From the NCBI GenBank assembly GCA_963747595.1, contig CAVVFO010000003.1:186001-250000 (forward strand): a DNA stretch of 64,000 nt, read 5' to 3'. Shown in pieces: positions 43,407 to 51,961 of the stretch. This DNA comes from Oleiagrimonas sp963747595. GTDB taxonomy: Bacteria; Pseudomonadota; Gammaproteobacteria; Xanthomonadales; Rhodanobacteraceae. Position numbers and translations under genes: made by a program. Every line of letters begins with the position of its first letter. Position 1 is the first letter of the stretch. Under the pieces are notes generated by a model. It ran no database searches, had not been told where the DNA came from, and saw only the letters and a list, made by a program, of their open reading frames with translations.

Positions 43407-44312
43407 GTGAAACTGCACTTTGCGCAATACCTGGAACTGACCAAGCCGCGCGTCGTCGCGCTGCTGGTGTTCTGCGCCATCATCGGCATGTTCCTGGCAG
43501 TGCCGGGCGTGCCGCCATGGCAGCCGTTGCTGTTCGGCACCATCGGCATCTGGCTGGCGTCGGCCTCGGCGGCGGCGTTCAATCATCTGGTCGACCGTCG
43601 CATCGACCGGCTCATGACACGCACCGCGCACCGGCCGCTGGCCACCGGCCAGCTTTCGTCACGACAGGTGTTCGTGTTCGCATTCGTCCTGGGCGTGATT
43701 TCCATGGTGGTGCTGGCGTTGCTGGTCAATGTGCTGACCGCAGTGCTGACGCTGTGTTCGCTGATCGGTTATGCGGTGATCTACACGGCGTTCCTGAAGC
43801 GCGCCACGCCACAGAACATCGTGATCGGCGGCATTGCCGGCGCCGCGCCGCCGGTGCTGGGCTGGACCGCGGTCACCGGGCACCTGGATGCCTACGCGTT
43901 GCTTCTATGCCTGATCATCTTCGTCTGGACACCTCCGCATTTCTGGGCCCTGGCGATCTTCCGGCGCGAGGATTACGCCCGCGCGGGCCTGCCCATGTTG
44001 CCGGTGACGCATGGCGTGGCCTACACCCGCATGCAAATCCTGTTCTATACCATCCTGCTGCTCTTGTGCACGCTGCTGCCGTACCTGACCGGGATGAGCG
44101 GTCCGTTGTATCTGGGCGCCGCATTGGTGCTCGGTGGCGGCTTTCTGTACTACGCCATTCGCCTGCTGCGACCGCCCAACGAGTGGTTCGCGATGAAGGT
44201 GTTCAGTTATTCCATCTTCTATCTGATGGCGCTGTTCGCGTTTCTGCTGGTCGATCACTGGATGTTCGAGCCTGTGCTGCAGGTCCGGGGCGCGCTGCCG
44301 CAGATCGGCTGA
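43407..44312 (+). CDS. ctaB: Protoheme IX farnesyltransferase (heme O synthase)
   Basis: Adds the farnesyl tail to heme B, the step before CtaA. 301 aa from GTG 43407, which follows GGAAGG; upstream in-frame residues belong to the ctaA reading shadow. UbiA fold: LTKPRVVALLVFCAIIGMFL, then AFNHLVDRRIDRLMTRTAHRPL (first Asp-rich site), AAPPVLGWTAVTG, and WTPPHFWALAIFRREDYARAGLPMLPV (second site). A TACAAT -10-like element lies about 50 nt upstream inside the ctaA end region. Confidence 0.95.
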   Translation: MKLHFAQYLELTKPRVVALLVFCAIIGMFLAVPGVPPWQPLLFGTIGIWLASASAAAFNHLVDRRIDRLMTRTAHRPLATGQLSSRQVFVFAFVLGVISMVVLALLVNVLTAVLTLCSLIGYAVIYTAFLKRATPQNIVIGGIAGAAPPVLGWTAVTGHLDAYALLLCLIIFVWTPPHFWALAIFRREDYARAGLPMLPVTHGVAYTRMQILFYTILLLLCTLLPYLTGMSGPLYLGAALVLGGGFLYYAIRLLRPPNEWFAMKVFSYSIFYLMALFAFLLVDHWMFEPVLQVRGALPQIG

Positions 44313-44329
44313 ACCGGTCTGCCGTTCGC

Positions 44330-44495
44330 GCAGGGCGGATCAGGAAACGTCAGCGACGGATCCGCCTCCCTGCGAGACGTTTTCCTGCTTTTGCGCAATC
44401 GTCCCGTTGACCATGGAGCTTCCCGGCAAGCAGGCGAACTCGTCGCGTTGCTCCCGACCGAAGGAAGTCCCCCTGCGGGATTGATCCACCCTGGG
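44330..44495. repeat. Intergenic inverted repeat, family B copy 1
   Basis: Left arm GGGCGGATCAGGAAACG followed by CAGCGACGGATCCGCC; right arm GCAGGCGAACTCGTCGCGTT and, after an extra stretch of about 25 nt, ATTGATCCACCCTG. It is related to copy 2 at 48526-48631. Placed between convergent ctaB and dnaG, it may serve as a terminator. Confidence 0.55.
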
Positions 44496-44528
44496 ATCTG
44501 GTCCGATGCTTGCGCGCCCGGCCGTCGC

Positions 44529-46307
44529 TTACGACGCGGCCGCTTGGGTCTTGCTGTTCAGCAGCACACGCAGTTCGGCCTTTTCATCGGCATCCAGATC
44601 ACGCTTGGCGCTGAGTGTGGCAATGCGTTGGGTGACCGCCTGGCGCTGCATCTGCACCAGCGCGCCAAGGAACTCGGCGCGCTGCATGTCCGGATCGATC
44701 ACCACCTCCGTCACCGCCAGTTTCTGCAGCGCACGGGACTCCGGGCGCTCGGAGAAATGTTCCAGCAATGCTGCGGTGCGGATGTCGGGGCGCGCGCGGG
44801 CCGTGTGGATCAGTTCGGCCAGCAGGTCCACGCCGGGCTTGTCCAGCTTGCGGAATGCAAAGGGTTCGTCCACTTCGGCAGCCAGCGCGGGTTGTGCCAG
44901 AAGCAGCGCGATGGCGCGACGCACGAGGTTGAGCCTTACCCCCGCAGACTGCCGGGCGGCGGCGCCAGCGGGTGGAGCAGGCTGAAAGACTGCACGGGCG
45001 CCGGTGCGCCTGATCAACTCGTCCCCCATCAGGTCGCGAAAAGCGCCATCCGGCAGGCGTGCGATCAGCGGCCGCGCGCGCTCGGCCAGACGCGCGCGGC
45101 CGTCCACGCTGGAGACATCCACTTCACGGGCCAATTCGGCAAACAGGTAGTCGGACAACGGCATGGCCGCATCCAGTCGTCGCTCGAAGGCCTCGGTGCC
45201 TTCCTTGCGGATCAGCGAATCCGGATCTTCGCCGTCGGGCAGGAACAGGAAGAACGCCTGACGTCCGTCACGCAGTTTCGGCAGGACCGCTTCCAGTGCT
45301 TTCCAGGCCGCGTCGCGACCGGCGCGGTCGCCATCGAAACAGAAGATGGCATCGGGCGCGCTGCGGAACAGCAGGTCTGCGTGGTCCGGCGTGGTGGCGG
45401 TGCCCAGCGTGGCCACCGCGATCGGCAAGCCGGCCTGATGCAGGGCGATCACGTCCATGTAACCTTCCACCACCACCAGTCGCTTCAGCTGGCCGCGTAC
45501 CTGCCTGCACTGCCACAGCGCGAACAATTCGCGGCCCTTGTGGAAGAGGGGTGTTTCCGGCGAGTTGAGATATTTCGGGCCGTCGCCTTTTTGAGGAGTG
45601 GAGGCAGGGAGGCCCGCTTTTTGATCTTCGCGCGCAGGAGGCGTGCCAGGGATTATTCTGCCGCCGAACGCGATCACGCGACCGCGCCGGTCCATGATCG
45701 GGAACATGATGCGTTCGCGGAAACGGTCGTAACGCTTGCCGGAATCGCCGCTGGACAGCATGCCGGCCTGTTCCAGCAGCCTTTGCTTCTCGGGCGCGTC
45801 GCCGAGCGCGCGGCGCAGCCCGTCCCAGCCAGCCGGCGCCCAGCCGATGCGGAACGCCTCGATGGTGGAGGCATCCAGGCCGCGCTCGCGGCAGTAGGCC
45901 TGCGCATCGCTGTTCTGCTGCAACGCTTTCTGGTAATGCTGCGCGCACCCATCGAGCAGCGTGTACAACTCGCTGCGGTCCTCGCGCGGCGCACTCTCGC
46001 GACCGCCTTCGTACACCACTTTCAACGATACGCCCTGCGCCAGCTCCTCCACGGCATCGCGAAACTCCAGATGGTCGTAATCCATCAGGAACTTGATCGC
46101 GCTGCCATGCGCGCCGCAGCCGAAACAGTGATAGAACTGCTTCTGCGGGCTGACCGTGAACGAGGGCGTGCGCTCGTCGTGGAAGGGACAGCAGGTCATC
46201 CATTCGTGGCCGCTCTTTTTCAGCGGCACGCGCCGCTCCACCACGTCGACGATATCGACGCGGGCCAGCAGCTCGTCGAGAAAGTTTTCGGGAATGTGAG
46301 CGGGCAT
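44529..46307 (-). CDS. dnaG: DNA primase
   Basis: Makes RNA primers for replication. 592 aa. The N-terminal CHC2 zinc site is Cys40, His43, Cys61, Cys64 (CPFHDERTPSF, HCFGCG). TOPRIM core: VVEGYMDVIALHQAG and IFCFDGDRAGRDAAWKAL with PDGEDPDSLIRKEG. The C-terminal DnaB-interaction region ends RDLDADEKAELRVLLNSKTQ. It is the last gene of the rpsU transcription unit here; rpoD, which usually follows, is not present in the window. Confidence 0.96.
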   Translation of the reverse strand: MPAHIPENFLDELLARVDIVDVVERRVPLKKSGHEWMTCCPFHDERTPSFTVSPQKQFYHCFGCGAHGSAIKFLMDYDHLEFRDAVEELAQGVSLKVVYEGGRESAPREDRSELYTLLDGCAQHYQKALQQNSDAQAYCRERGLDASTIEAFRIGWAPAGWDGLRRALGDAPEKQRLLEQAGMLSSGDSGKRYDRFRERIMFPIMDRRGRVIAFGGRIIPGTPPAREDQKAGLPASTPQKGDGPKYLNSPETPLFHKGRELFALWQCRQVRGQLKRLVVVEGYMDVIALHQAGLPIAVATLGTATTPDHADLLFRSAPDAIFCFDGDRAGRDAAWKALEAVLPKLRDGRQAFFLFLPDGEDPDSLIRKEGTEAFERRLDAAMPLSDYLFAELAREVDVSSVDGRARLAERARPLIARLPDGAFRDLMGDELIRRTGARAVFQPAPPAGAAARQSAGVRLNLVRRAIALLLAQPALAAEVDEPFAFRKLDKPGVDLLAELIHTARARPDIRTAALLEHFSERPESRALQKLAVTEVVIDPDMQRAEFLGALVQMQRQAVTQRIATLSAKRDLDADEKAELRVLLNSKTQAAAS

Positions 46308-46353
46308 GAGAGCGCCAGTGTACTGTCTCGCGGCAGCGCCTACGCCATTGATT

Positions 46354-46524
46354 CTAGAGAATGTGGATTACGCCGATCACTGCCAGTACCGCAAATACGA
46401 AAAACACCACGAAGATGAAGAACAGGATCTTGGCGATGCCGCCGGCCACGCCGGCGATACCGCTGAATCCCAGGGCGCCGGCGATCAGCGCGATCACGGC
46501 GCAGATGATCATCAGTGTGAACAT
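46354..46524 (-). CDS. DUF1328 small membrane protein (YtjA-like)
   Basis: 56 aa starting MFTLMIICAVIALIAGALGF, then GIAGVAGGIAKILFFIFVVF, ending AVIGVIHIL. Two helices with a Gly-rich turn are the DUF1328 hallmark. GAGGAA lies about 7 nt upstream of the ATG. It sits between yqeY (132 nt) and dnaG (46 nt), an unusual guest in this operon. Family members are often stress-induced; function unknown. Confidence 0.85.
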   Translation of the reverse strand: MFTLMIICAVIALIAGALGFSGIAGVAGGIAKILFFIFVVFFVFAVLAVIGVIHIL

Positions 46525-46656
46525 GGACGGTTCCTCTGGTGCGCTAGGGGACCGTCACGGGTGGGTGACGGGCTGACGATGAGTATGGCAACGTGGAGAT
46601 GAACCTTGCAAAGAGACTCATCTCCCGCAGGATCATTGTATTTGCATGCTGCTGGG

Positions 46657-47100
46657 TCAGCCGAGTCGCTGCTTGACCTTCTGCGACACGGCGCCCATGT
46701 CCGCACGGCCGGTGGCCTGCGGCTTGATGGCTGCCATCACCGCGCCCATGTCGCGGACCGACGTGGCCCCGGTTTCGGCCACCGCGGTGTCGATCAGCGC
46801 ATCGATTTCGGCGTCGGAGAGTGCTGCCGGCAAATAGTCCTCGATCACCACGATCTCGGCGCGCTCGATGGCAGCCAGATCTTCGCGGTCGGCGGATGCG
46901 TACTGCTCCACCGAGTCGCGGCGCTGCTTGCGCATCTTTTCCAGGATGGCCAGCACCTGGGCATCGTCCATCTCGGTGCGCTCGTCCACTTCACGCTGCT
47001 TGATGGCAGCGTTGATCAGGCGGATGACGCCCAGGCGCGGCTTGTCGCCGCTGCGCATGGCGGCTTTCATGTCGTCGGTGAGACGCTGTTTCAGGGACAT
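46657..47100 (-). CDS. yqeY: GatB/YqeY domain protein
   Basis: 147 aa from ATG 47100 (GGAGAG upstream), reading MSLKQRLTDDMKAAMRSGDK, then RLGVIRLINAAIKQREVDER and AEIVVIEDYLPAALSDAEID, ending MGAVSQKVKQRLG. Resembles the tRNA-binding tail of GatB; the role is unknown, possibly tRNA or amidotransferase related. It follows rpsU by 112 nt, the usual order in this lineage. Confidence 0.9.
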   Translation of the reverse strand: MSLKQRLTDDMKAAMRSGDKPRLGVIRLINAAIKQREVDERTEMDDAQVLAILEKMRKQRRDSVEQYASADREDLAAIERAEIVVIEDYLPAALSDAEIDALIDTAVAETGATSVRDMGAVMAAIKPQATGRADMGAVSQKVKQRLG

Positions 47101-47212
47101 ATCTGACTCTCCACGCATGCAAAAAGCCGGCATCGCCACGGGCGAAGCCGGCCAGAGAGGTACTGCATCGCGCAGCGGCATGAGCCCGCTGCGGCAAGGC
47201 GTGGCCTGGAAC

Positions 47213-47428
47213 TCAGTACAGGCGCGTGCGGCGCGCGGTTTCGCGCGACAGGCGGCGCAGATGACGCTTCACTGCGGCGGCGCGCTTGCGCTTGCGTTCC
47301 TGGGTCGGCTTCTCGTAATGCTCGCGCTTGCGCGTTTCGGCAAGGATGCCGGCTTTTTCGCAGGTGCGCTTGAAGCGGCGCAGGGCGAGCTCGAACGGTT
47401 CGTTCTCGCGAACTTTAACGCTGGGCAT
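47213..47428 (-). CDS. rpsU: 30S ribosomal protein S21
   Basis: 71 aa: MPSVKVRENEPFELALRRFK, KAGILAETRKREHYEKPT and basic tail ending RETARRTRLY. It is the expected full length and sequence of bS21, which helps mRNA start-site pairing on the 30S subunit. First gene of the rpsU-yqeY-DUF1328-dnaG unit, divergent from tsaD. Confidence 0.97.
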   Translation of the reverse strand: MPSVKVRENEPFELALRRFKRTCEKAGILAETRKREHYEKPTQERKRKRAAAVKRHLRRLSRETARRTRLY

Positions 47429-47476
47429 GAAGACTCCACTTGGTAGACTGGCCCGACGAAAACGGGCGAGCCGGGA

Positions 47477-47506
47477 ATTATACCGTGGTACATCCTGAAA
47501 ATTCAA
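47477..47506 (-). promoter_or_regulatory. rpsU promoter
   Basis: Minus-strand TTGAAT (47501-47506), 18-bp spacer, perfect TATAAT (47477-47482). The transcript would start about 40-45 nt before the rpsU ATG. The promoter overlaps the first codons of the divergent tsaD. Confidence 0.65.
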
Positions 47507-48519
47507 AGCCTGTGTTGGGCATCGAGTCGTCCTGTGACGAGACCGGCGTGGCGCTGTATGAACCGGGCCGCGGCCTGCTGGCGCATGCACTGTATTCGCA
47601 GGTGGATCTGCACGCCGGATATGGCGGCGTGGTGCCGGAACTGGCCAGTCGCGATCACGTGCGCAAGCTGCTGCCGTTGCTGCACCAGTTGCTGGACGAG
47701 GCCGGAATCGTCCCCGCCGCTCTGGGCGGGGTGGCCTACACGGCAGGGCCGGGGCTGGTGGGCGCGCTGCTGGTGGGCGCCAGCGCCGCGCGCGCCATGG
47801 CCTGGGCGCTGGAGGTGCCGGCCATCGGCGTGCATCACATGGAGGGCCACCTGCTGGCGCCGCTGCTGGAGGAGGACCCGCCCGAACCGCCGTTCGTGGC
47901 GCTGCTGGTGTCCGGCGGACATTCCATGCTGGTGGCGGTGGAGGGTATCGGCCGCTATCGCATCCTCGGCGACACGCTGGACGATGCCGCGGGCGAGGCC
48001 TTCGACAAGACCGCCAAGCTGATGGGCTTGCCGTATCCCGGTGGACCGGCGCTGGCCAAACTGGCCGAGAAAGGCAATCCGGATGTCTTCCGTTTCTCGC
48101 GGCCGATGACCGATCGCCCGGGCCTGGACATGAGCTTTTCCGGCCTGAAGACGCAGGTGTTGCTGGCCTGGCAGCGCAGCGACCAGGGCGAGCAGACGCG
48201 CGCGGACGTGGCGCGGGCATTCCAGGAGGCCATGGTGGAGACATTGACCATCAAGTGCCGCCGGGCGCTGGCTGCCAGCGGTGCCGAGCGGCTGGTGATC
48301 GCCGGTGGCGTGGGGGCCAACCGCCAGCTGCGTGCCGGTCTGACGGAGGCGGGTCGCGCCGACGGTTTCCGCGTGTATTTCCCGCGGCTGGAGTTCTGCA
48401 CCGACAACGGCGCCATGATCGCGCTGGCCGGCGCCATGCGCCTGGCGGCGGGGCAGGCCGATGGCCCGCAGGTGAAGGTGCAACCGCGCTGGAGCCTGGA
48501 GGCGCTGTCCGCCGTGTAG
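47485..48519 (+). CDS. tsaD: tRNA N6-threonylcarbamoyladenosine synthase subunit TsaD
   Basis: Transfers threonylcarbamoyl to A37 of ANN-decoding tRNAs with TsaB/TsaE. 344 aa from GTG 47485 (VVHPENSK); the preceding residues overlap the rpsU promoter. Seen: VLGIESSCDETGVALYE, GGVVPELASRDHV, HHMEGHLLAPLL (Fe/metal His pair), LLVSGGHSMLVAVEG, LDDAAGEAFDKTAKLMGLPYPGGP, VIAGGVGANRQLR, FCTDNGAMIALAG. All are diagnostic. Divergent from rpsU as in most gammaproteobacteria. Confidence 0.96.
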   Translation: MVHPENSKPVLGIESSCDETGVALYEPGRGLLAHALYSQVDLHAGYGGVVPELASRDHVRKLLPLLHQLLDEAGIVPAALGGVAYTAGPGLVGALLVGASAARAMAWALEVPAIGVHHMEGHLLAPLLEEDPPEPPFVALLVSGGHSMLVAVEGIGRYRILGDTLDDAAGEAFDKTAKLMGLPYPGGPALAKLAEKGNPDVFRFSRPMTDRPGLDMSFSGLKTQVLLAWQRSDQGEQTRADVARAFQEAMVETLTIKCRRALAASGAERLVIAGGVGANRQLRAGLTEAGRADGFRVYFPRLEFCTDNGAMIALAGAMRLAAGQADGPQVKVQPRWSLEALSAV

Positions 48520-48525
48520 GTTCAC

Positions 48526-48631
48526 GTAGGGCGGATCAAGGAGCGCCAGCGACGGATCCGCCTTGCCGGTAATCACGCTACCTTCCCGCAAGCAGGCGGA
48601 TCCGTCGCGTTGCTCCCTTGATCCACCCTAC
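48526..48631. repeat. Intergenic inverted repeat, family B copy 2
   Basis: 106 bp with imperfect 37-bp terminal inverted repeats: GTAGGGCGGATCAAGGAGCG at the left and TGCTCCCTTGATCCACCCTAC at the right, with GACGGATCCGCC / GGCGGATCCGTC inside each arm. It is related to copy 1 at 44330. It begins 7 nt after the tsaD stop codon and ends about 64 nt before folB. Confidence 0.65.
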
Positions 48632-48694
48632 CCGTTTCGCGGGATGCCTGGTTGCGCGGTTACACTGGGCTTTTTCAGGATTACGAGGCCGCTC

Positions 48695-49051
48695 ATGGAC
48701 ATCGTGTTCATCAAGAAGCTCAGGATCGACACCATCATCGGCATCTACGACTGGGAGCGCCAGGTGCGCCAGACGGTCTCGCTGGATCTGCAGATGGCGC
48801 ATGACAACACACCCGCGGGCGCCAGCGATGACATTGCCGATGCGCTGGACTACAAGGCCGTGTCCAAGCGCCTGATCGAATTCGTGGAGGGCTCCGGCTT
48901 CGGCCTGGTCGAGGCATTGGCCGAACATTGCGCGCGCATCGTCATGGAGGAGTTCAACGTGCCCTGGGTGCGGCTGAAACTGCACAAGCCCGGCGCGGTG
49001 CGCGGGGCGAAATCCGTGGGTGTGGAGATCGAGCGCGGCACACGCCGCTGA
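48695..49051 (+). CDS. folB: Dihydroneopterin aldolase
   Basis: Makes 6-hydroxymethyl-dihydropterin in folate synthesis. 118 aa: MDIVFIKKLRIDTIIGIYDW, then ERQVRQTVSLDLQM, DIADALDYKAVSKRLIEFVE, LVEALAEHCARIVMEEF, VRLKLHKPGAVRGAKSVGVE. The catalytic Glu (IGIYDWE) and Lys (KPGAVRGAK) regions are present. A TACACT -10-like element lies about 30 nt upstream. 6 nt before folK. Confidence 0.95.
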   Translation: MDIVFIKKLRIDTIIGIYDWERQVRQTVSLDLQMAHDNTPAGASDDIADALDYKAVSKRLIEFVEGSGFGLVEALAEHCARIVMEEFNVPWVRLKLHKPGAVRGAKSVGVEIERGTRR

Positions 49052-49057
49052 CGCATC

Positions 49058-49549
49058 ATGGCGACGGCGTATCTCAGTCTGGGCAGCAATATCGCGCCGC
49101 ACGAGAATCTGGCGGCCGCGGTGGCGGCGTTGCGCGAGCATTTTGGTGCGGTGGACCTGTCTGCGGTCTATCGCACGCCCGCCGTGGGCTTCCAGGGAGA
49201 GGACTTCCTCAATGCGGCAGCGCGCATCGAGACGGAGCTTTCTCCGCAGGATCTGGATGCATGGCTGCACGCGCTGGAGGACCGGCAGGGACGGTGCCGC
49301 GATGTCCCGCGTTTTTCCAGCCGCACGCTGGATATCGACCTGCTGCTGTACGACGACTGCGTGCTGCAGGGCGACGGACATCTGCAACTGCCGCGCCCGG
49401 AGCTGACTGCGCAGGCGTTCGTGCTGCGACCGATGGCCGAACTGGGACCCGATGTCGTGCATCCGCTGGAGCAGCGCAGCATGGCCCAATTGTGGGCGGC
49501 TTTTGCCGCGGACAAGACACCGATGACCCGCGTGATGATGGATATCTGA
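49058..49549 (+). CDS. folK: 2-amino-4-hydroxy-6-hydroxymethyldihydropteridine pyrophosphokinase
   Basis: Activates hydroxymethyl-dihydropterin for sulfa-sensitive DHPS. 163 aa: AYLSLGSNIAPHENLAAAVA, SAVYRTPAVGFQGEDFLNAA, EDRQGRCRDVPRFSSRTLDIDLLLYDD (the metal-binding DIDLLLYDD), LQLPRPELTAQAFVLRPMAEL. The usual RxRxRxxxRxxDxD loop is modified: CRDVPRFSSRTLDID. Starts 6 nt after folB, clearly the same operon. Confidence 0.94.
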   Translation: MATAYLSLGSNIAPHENLAAAVAALREHFGAVDLSAVYRTPAVGFQGEDFLNAAARIETELSPQDLDAWLHALEDRQGRCRDVPRFSSRTLDIDLLLYDDCVLQGDGHLQLPRPELTAQAFVLRPMAELGPDVVHPLEQRSMAQLWAAFAADKTPMTRVMMDI

Positions 49550-49805
49550 GACGCTCTGCTCCGGAGGCCAGGCCAGGCCTGGCCGGCAGCGGCAGTCCCG
49601 CACACCGGCCGACAGCGACAGCCGGAGACGCTGGTCGCGCTGCGCTCGTCCGGAGTCCGCAGGACAGGTTGGTGGTCGGGATTGTGGGCGGTTCGATGAG
49701 GCTCGGGTCGCGGCGCACGCATTTTTGTTCGTCTTGGTTGCGCTATTGCAAGGTCGCTTGCGGCTTCTTGCGGCGTCGCTCTTGATTCCGTGTGCCGCTA
49801 TGCGT
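49550..49805. other. 256-bp gap between folK and the convergent pteridine reductase gene
   Basis: Holds a 14-bp perfect palindrome GGCCAGGCCTGGCC (49571-49584) soon after folK and a T-rich stretch near 49721-49740. I see no convincing terminator or gene. Confidence 0.45.
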
Positions 49806-50558
49806 TCAGGCCGAGCGGCCGCCGTCGACGTGGATCACCTGACCGGTGACGAAGCCGGCGTCGCGCAGAAGCCATAGTACGGTGCGGGCGATTTCCTCGG
49901 GCGTGCCGGTGCGTGCCAGCGGGGTTTGCCGGAGAATCGCCTGCCGGTCGGCGTCGGCCTTGCCGTCTTCGGGCCAGAGGATCGCGCCGGGAGCGACTGC
50001 ATTGCAGCGCACGTCCGGCGCCAGGGCGCGCGCCAGTCCCCTGGTGGCGGTCACCAGCGCGGCCTTGGAGGCCGCGTGCACGATGCCCTCGGGATGCGGG
50101 TGGTCGGCGTAGAAATCCGCGAGGTTGACGATGGCGCCGTGCGTCTGTGCCAAATGCGGTGCCGCGGCCTGCGCCAGGAAGAACGGCGCGCGGGCGTTGA
50201 CCGCGAACAGGGCATCCCATTGGTCCGTGGTCGCGCGATCGAGTGGCGTGAGCCGATAGGCCGAGGCGTTGTTGACCAGCGCGTCCAGTCGACCGAAATG
50301 GTCCACGGCGGCAGGAACCAGCGGCGCCAGTTGCCGCGAGTCGCCGAGATCGCCGTGCAGCATCAGCGTGGAACCGGACCGCAGGGCATCCAGGTCCGCA
50401 CACAGCAGGCGCATGGCCTCACCGGAACGGTGACAGTGCAACGCCAGATCGTAGCCCGCGGCATGCAGGGTGCGTGCAATGGCCGCGCCGATGCGGATCG
50501 CGGCGCCGGTGACCAGTGCCACGGGGCGCGCGGAGGCCTGCGAAGTTGGTCGAATCAT
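49806..50558 (-). CDS. Pteridine reductase-like SDR (FolM/PTR1 type) with His at the catalytic Tyr
   Basis: Expected role: NADPH reduction of dihydropterins or dihydrofolate. 250 aa. The N-terminal TGAAIRIGAAIA has the TGxxxRxG motif separating PTR1/FolM from ordinary SDRs. VNNASAYRLTPL and NLADFYAD (Asp148) fit, and APGAILWPE and VTGQVIHVDGGRS close the fold. The YxxxK site of E. coli FolM (AYAASKAAL) reads VHAASKAAL here, with His161 and Lys165. This single change may weaken or alter catalysis. It is convergent with folBK and divergent from the MscS gene (47 nt). Confidence 0.82.
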   Translation of the reverse strand: MIRPTSQASARPVALVTGAAIRIGAAIARTLHAAGYDLALHCHRSGEAMRLLCADLDALRSGSTLMLHGDLGDSRQLAPLVPAAVDHFGRLDALVNNASAYRLTPLDRATTDQWDALFAVNARAPFFLAQAAAPHLAQTHGAIVNLADFYADHPHPEGIVHAASKAALVTATRGLARALAPDVRCNAVAPGAILWPEDGKADADRQAILRQTPLARTGTPEEIARTVLWLLRDAGFVTGQVIHVDGGRSA

Positions 50559-50605
50559 GGCGGGCCGATATCCTGTTGCGATTGCCTGACCTAAGTGTGT
50601 TGCCA

Positions 50606-51889
50606 ATGTGGGCTCAGATCAAAGCGTATCTCGACCACCCCTGGATGCAGATCGTCCTGGGCGTGGTGGCCCTGTTGCTGGTGGCCAAGCTGGCCGACGT
50701 GGTCGCGCGCCGCGTCCTGCTGACGCTGATGCGCATGCTCACGCGGCGCACCAAGTGGGACTGGGACGACGCGTTCCTCGAGCATGGCGTGTTCAAGCGC
50801 CTGGCGCAGATGGTGCCGATGATCATCATCCATTTCGGCATCAAGGCCGTGCCGCATGTGCCCCATGCCTGGGACGTCGGTGTGCAGCGTGTGGTCACGG
50901 CATTGACGGTGATGTTCGCGTTGCTGGCCGTCAGCGCCGTGTTCAATGCGCTGGAGACCTTGTACCAGAGGTCGCCGCATGCGCGCATGCGCTCCATCAA
51001 GGGGTACGTGCAGCTACTCAAGATCGTGCTGTTCGTGATCGGCGCGATCGCCGTGATCGCCACCCTGATCGGGCGCTCGCCGGTGCTGCTGCTGTCGGGC
51101 CTTGGCGCGATTTCCGCCGTCCTGCTGCTGATCTTCAAGGACACCATCCTCAGCGTGGTGGCTAGCGTGCAGATCGCCAGCAACGACATGCTGCGGGTGG
51201 GCGACTGGATCACCATGCCGCATTTCAATGCCGATGGCGACGTCATCGACATCGCGCTGCACACGGTGAAGGTGCAGAACTTCGACAAGACCATCACCAC
51301 CATTCCCACCTGGCGGCTGATTTCCGATTCCTTCCAGAACTGGCGCGGCATGCAGGATGTCGGGTCGCGGCGTCTGAAGCGCTCCCTGAACCTGGACCTG
51401 GGCAGCGTGCGTTTTCTCGACCACGAGGAGATCGGGAACCTGCGCCGCTTCCGCCTGCTGGATGAGTATCTGCAGGAAAAGGACAGCGAGCTGAGTGATT
51501 GGAACGCCAAGCTCGGCGATGCCCGCGACGTGCCCGTCAATCGCCGCCGCCTGACCAATCTGGGCACATTTCGCGCCTACGCGCTGGACTATCTCCGTGC
51601 GCACCCGCAGATCAACGGTGACATGGCGATCATGGTGCGCCAGCTGGACCCCGGCCCGACGGGCGTGCCGCTGGAACTGTATTGTTTCACCACCACCACG
51701 GTGTGGGCCGAGTACGAGAAGATCCAGAGCGACATCTTCGATCACCTGATCGCCATCCTGCCGGAATTCGGCTTGACCGTGTATCAGCAGCCCTCGGGGA
51801 CAGATCTGCGGCTGGCATTGTCGCGACCGGACAAGGCACTGCCGGAGAGCGTGCACGAGGGCTCCGACGAGGCGGCTGGCGAGGAGTGA
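50606..51889 (+). CDS. MscS-family mechanosensitive channel (YbdG-like)
   Basis: 427 aa. Membrane part: QIVLGVVALLLVAKLADVVA, VTALTVMFALLAVSAVFNAL, YVQLLKIVLFVIGAIAVIAT. The pore helix is SGLGAISAVLLLIFKDTILS, continuing into SVQIASNDMLRVGDWITMP of the beta domain. YNFDKT-like QNFDKTITTIPTWRLISDSFQNWR is the YbdG signature, and a roughly 90-residue insertion (LRRFRLLDEYLQEKDSEL onward) fits that subgroup. Opens under osmotic downshock. The ATG 50606 is in frame with poor ribosome-binding sequence. Confidence 0.88.
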   Translation: MWAQIKAYLDHPWMQIVLGVVALLLVAKLADVVARRVLLTLMRMLTRRTKWDWDDAFLEHGVFKRLAQMVPMIIIHFGIKAVPHVPHAWDVGVQRVVTALTVMFALLAVSAVFNALETLYQRSPHARMRSIKGYVQLLKIVLFVIGAIAVIATLIGRSPVLLLSGLGAISAVLLLIFKDTILSVVASVQIASNDMLRVGDWITMPHFNADGDVIDIALHTVKVQNFDKTITTIPTWRLISDSFQNWRGMQDVGSRRLKRSLNLDLGSVRFLDHEEIGNLRRFRLLDEYLQEKDSELSDWNAKLGDARDVPVNRRRLTNLGTFRAYALDYLRAHPQINGDMAIMVRQLDPGPTGVPLELYCFTTTTVWAEYEKIQSDIFDHLIAILPEFGLTVYQQPSGTDLRLALSRPDKALPESVHEGSDEAAGEE

Positions 51890-51961
51890 GCGGCGCGATG
51901 CGGGGCGCTTGCGGCGCATTGGACGATGGCGGGAGGCCCCATGCGGCGGAGCGCGGCAGGT

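Noticed and set aside
49571..49584. GGCCAGGCCTGGCC palindrome after folK
   Set aside because: Short GC palindrome with no T-tract and no second copy noticed; not enough for a terminator or repeat family call.
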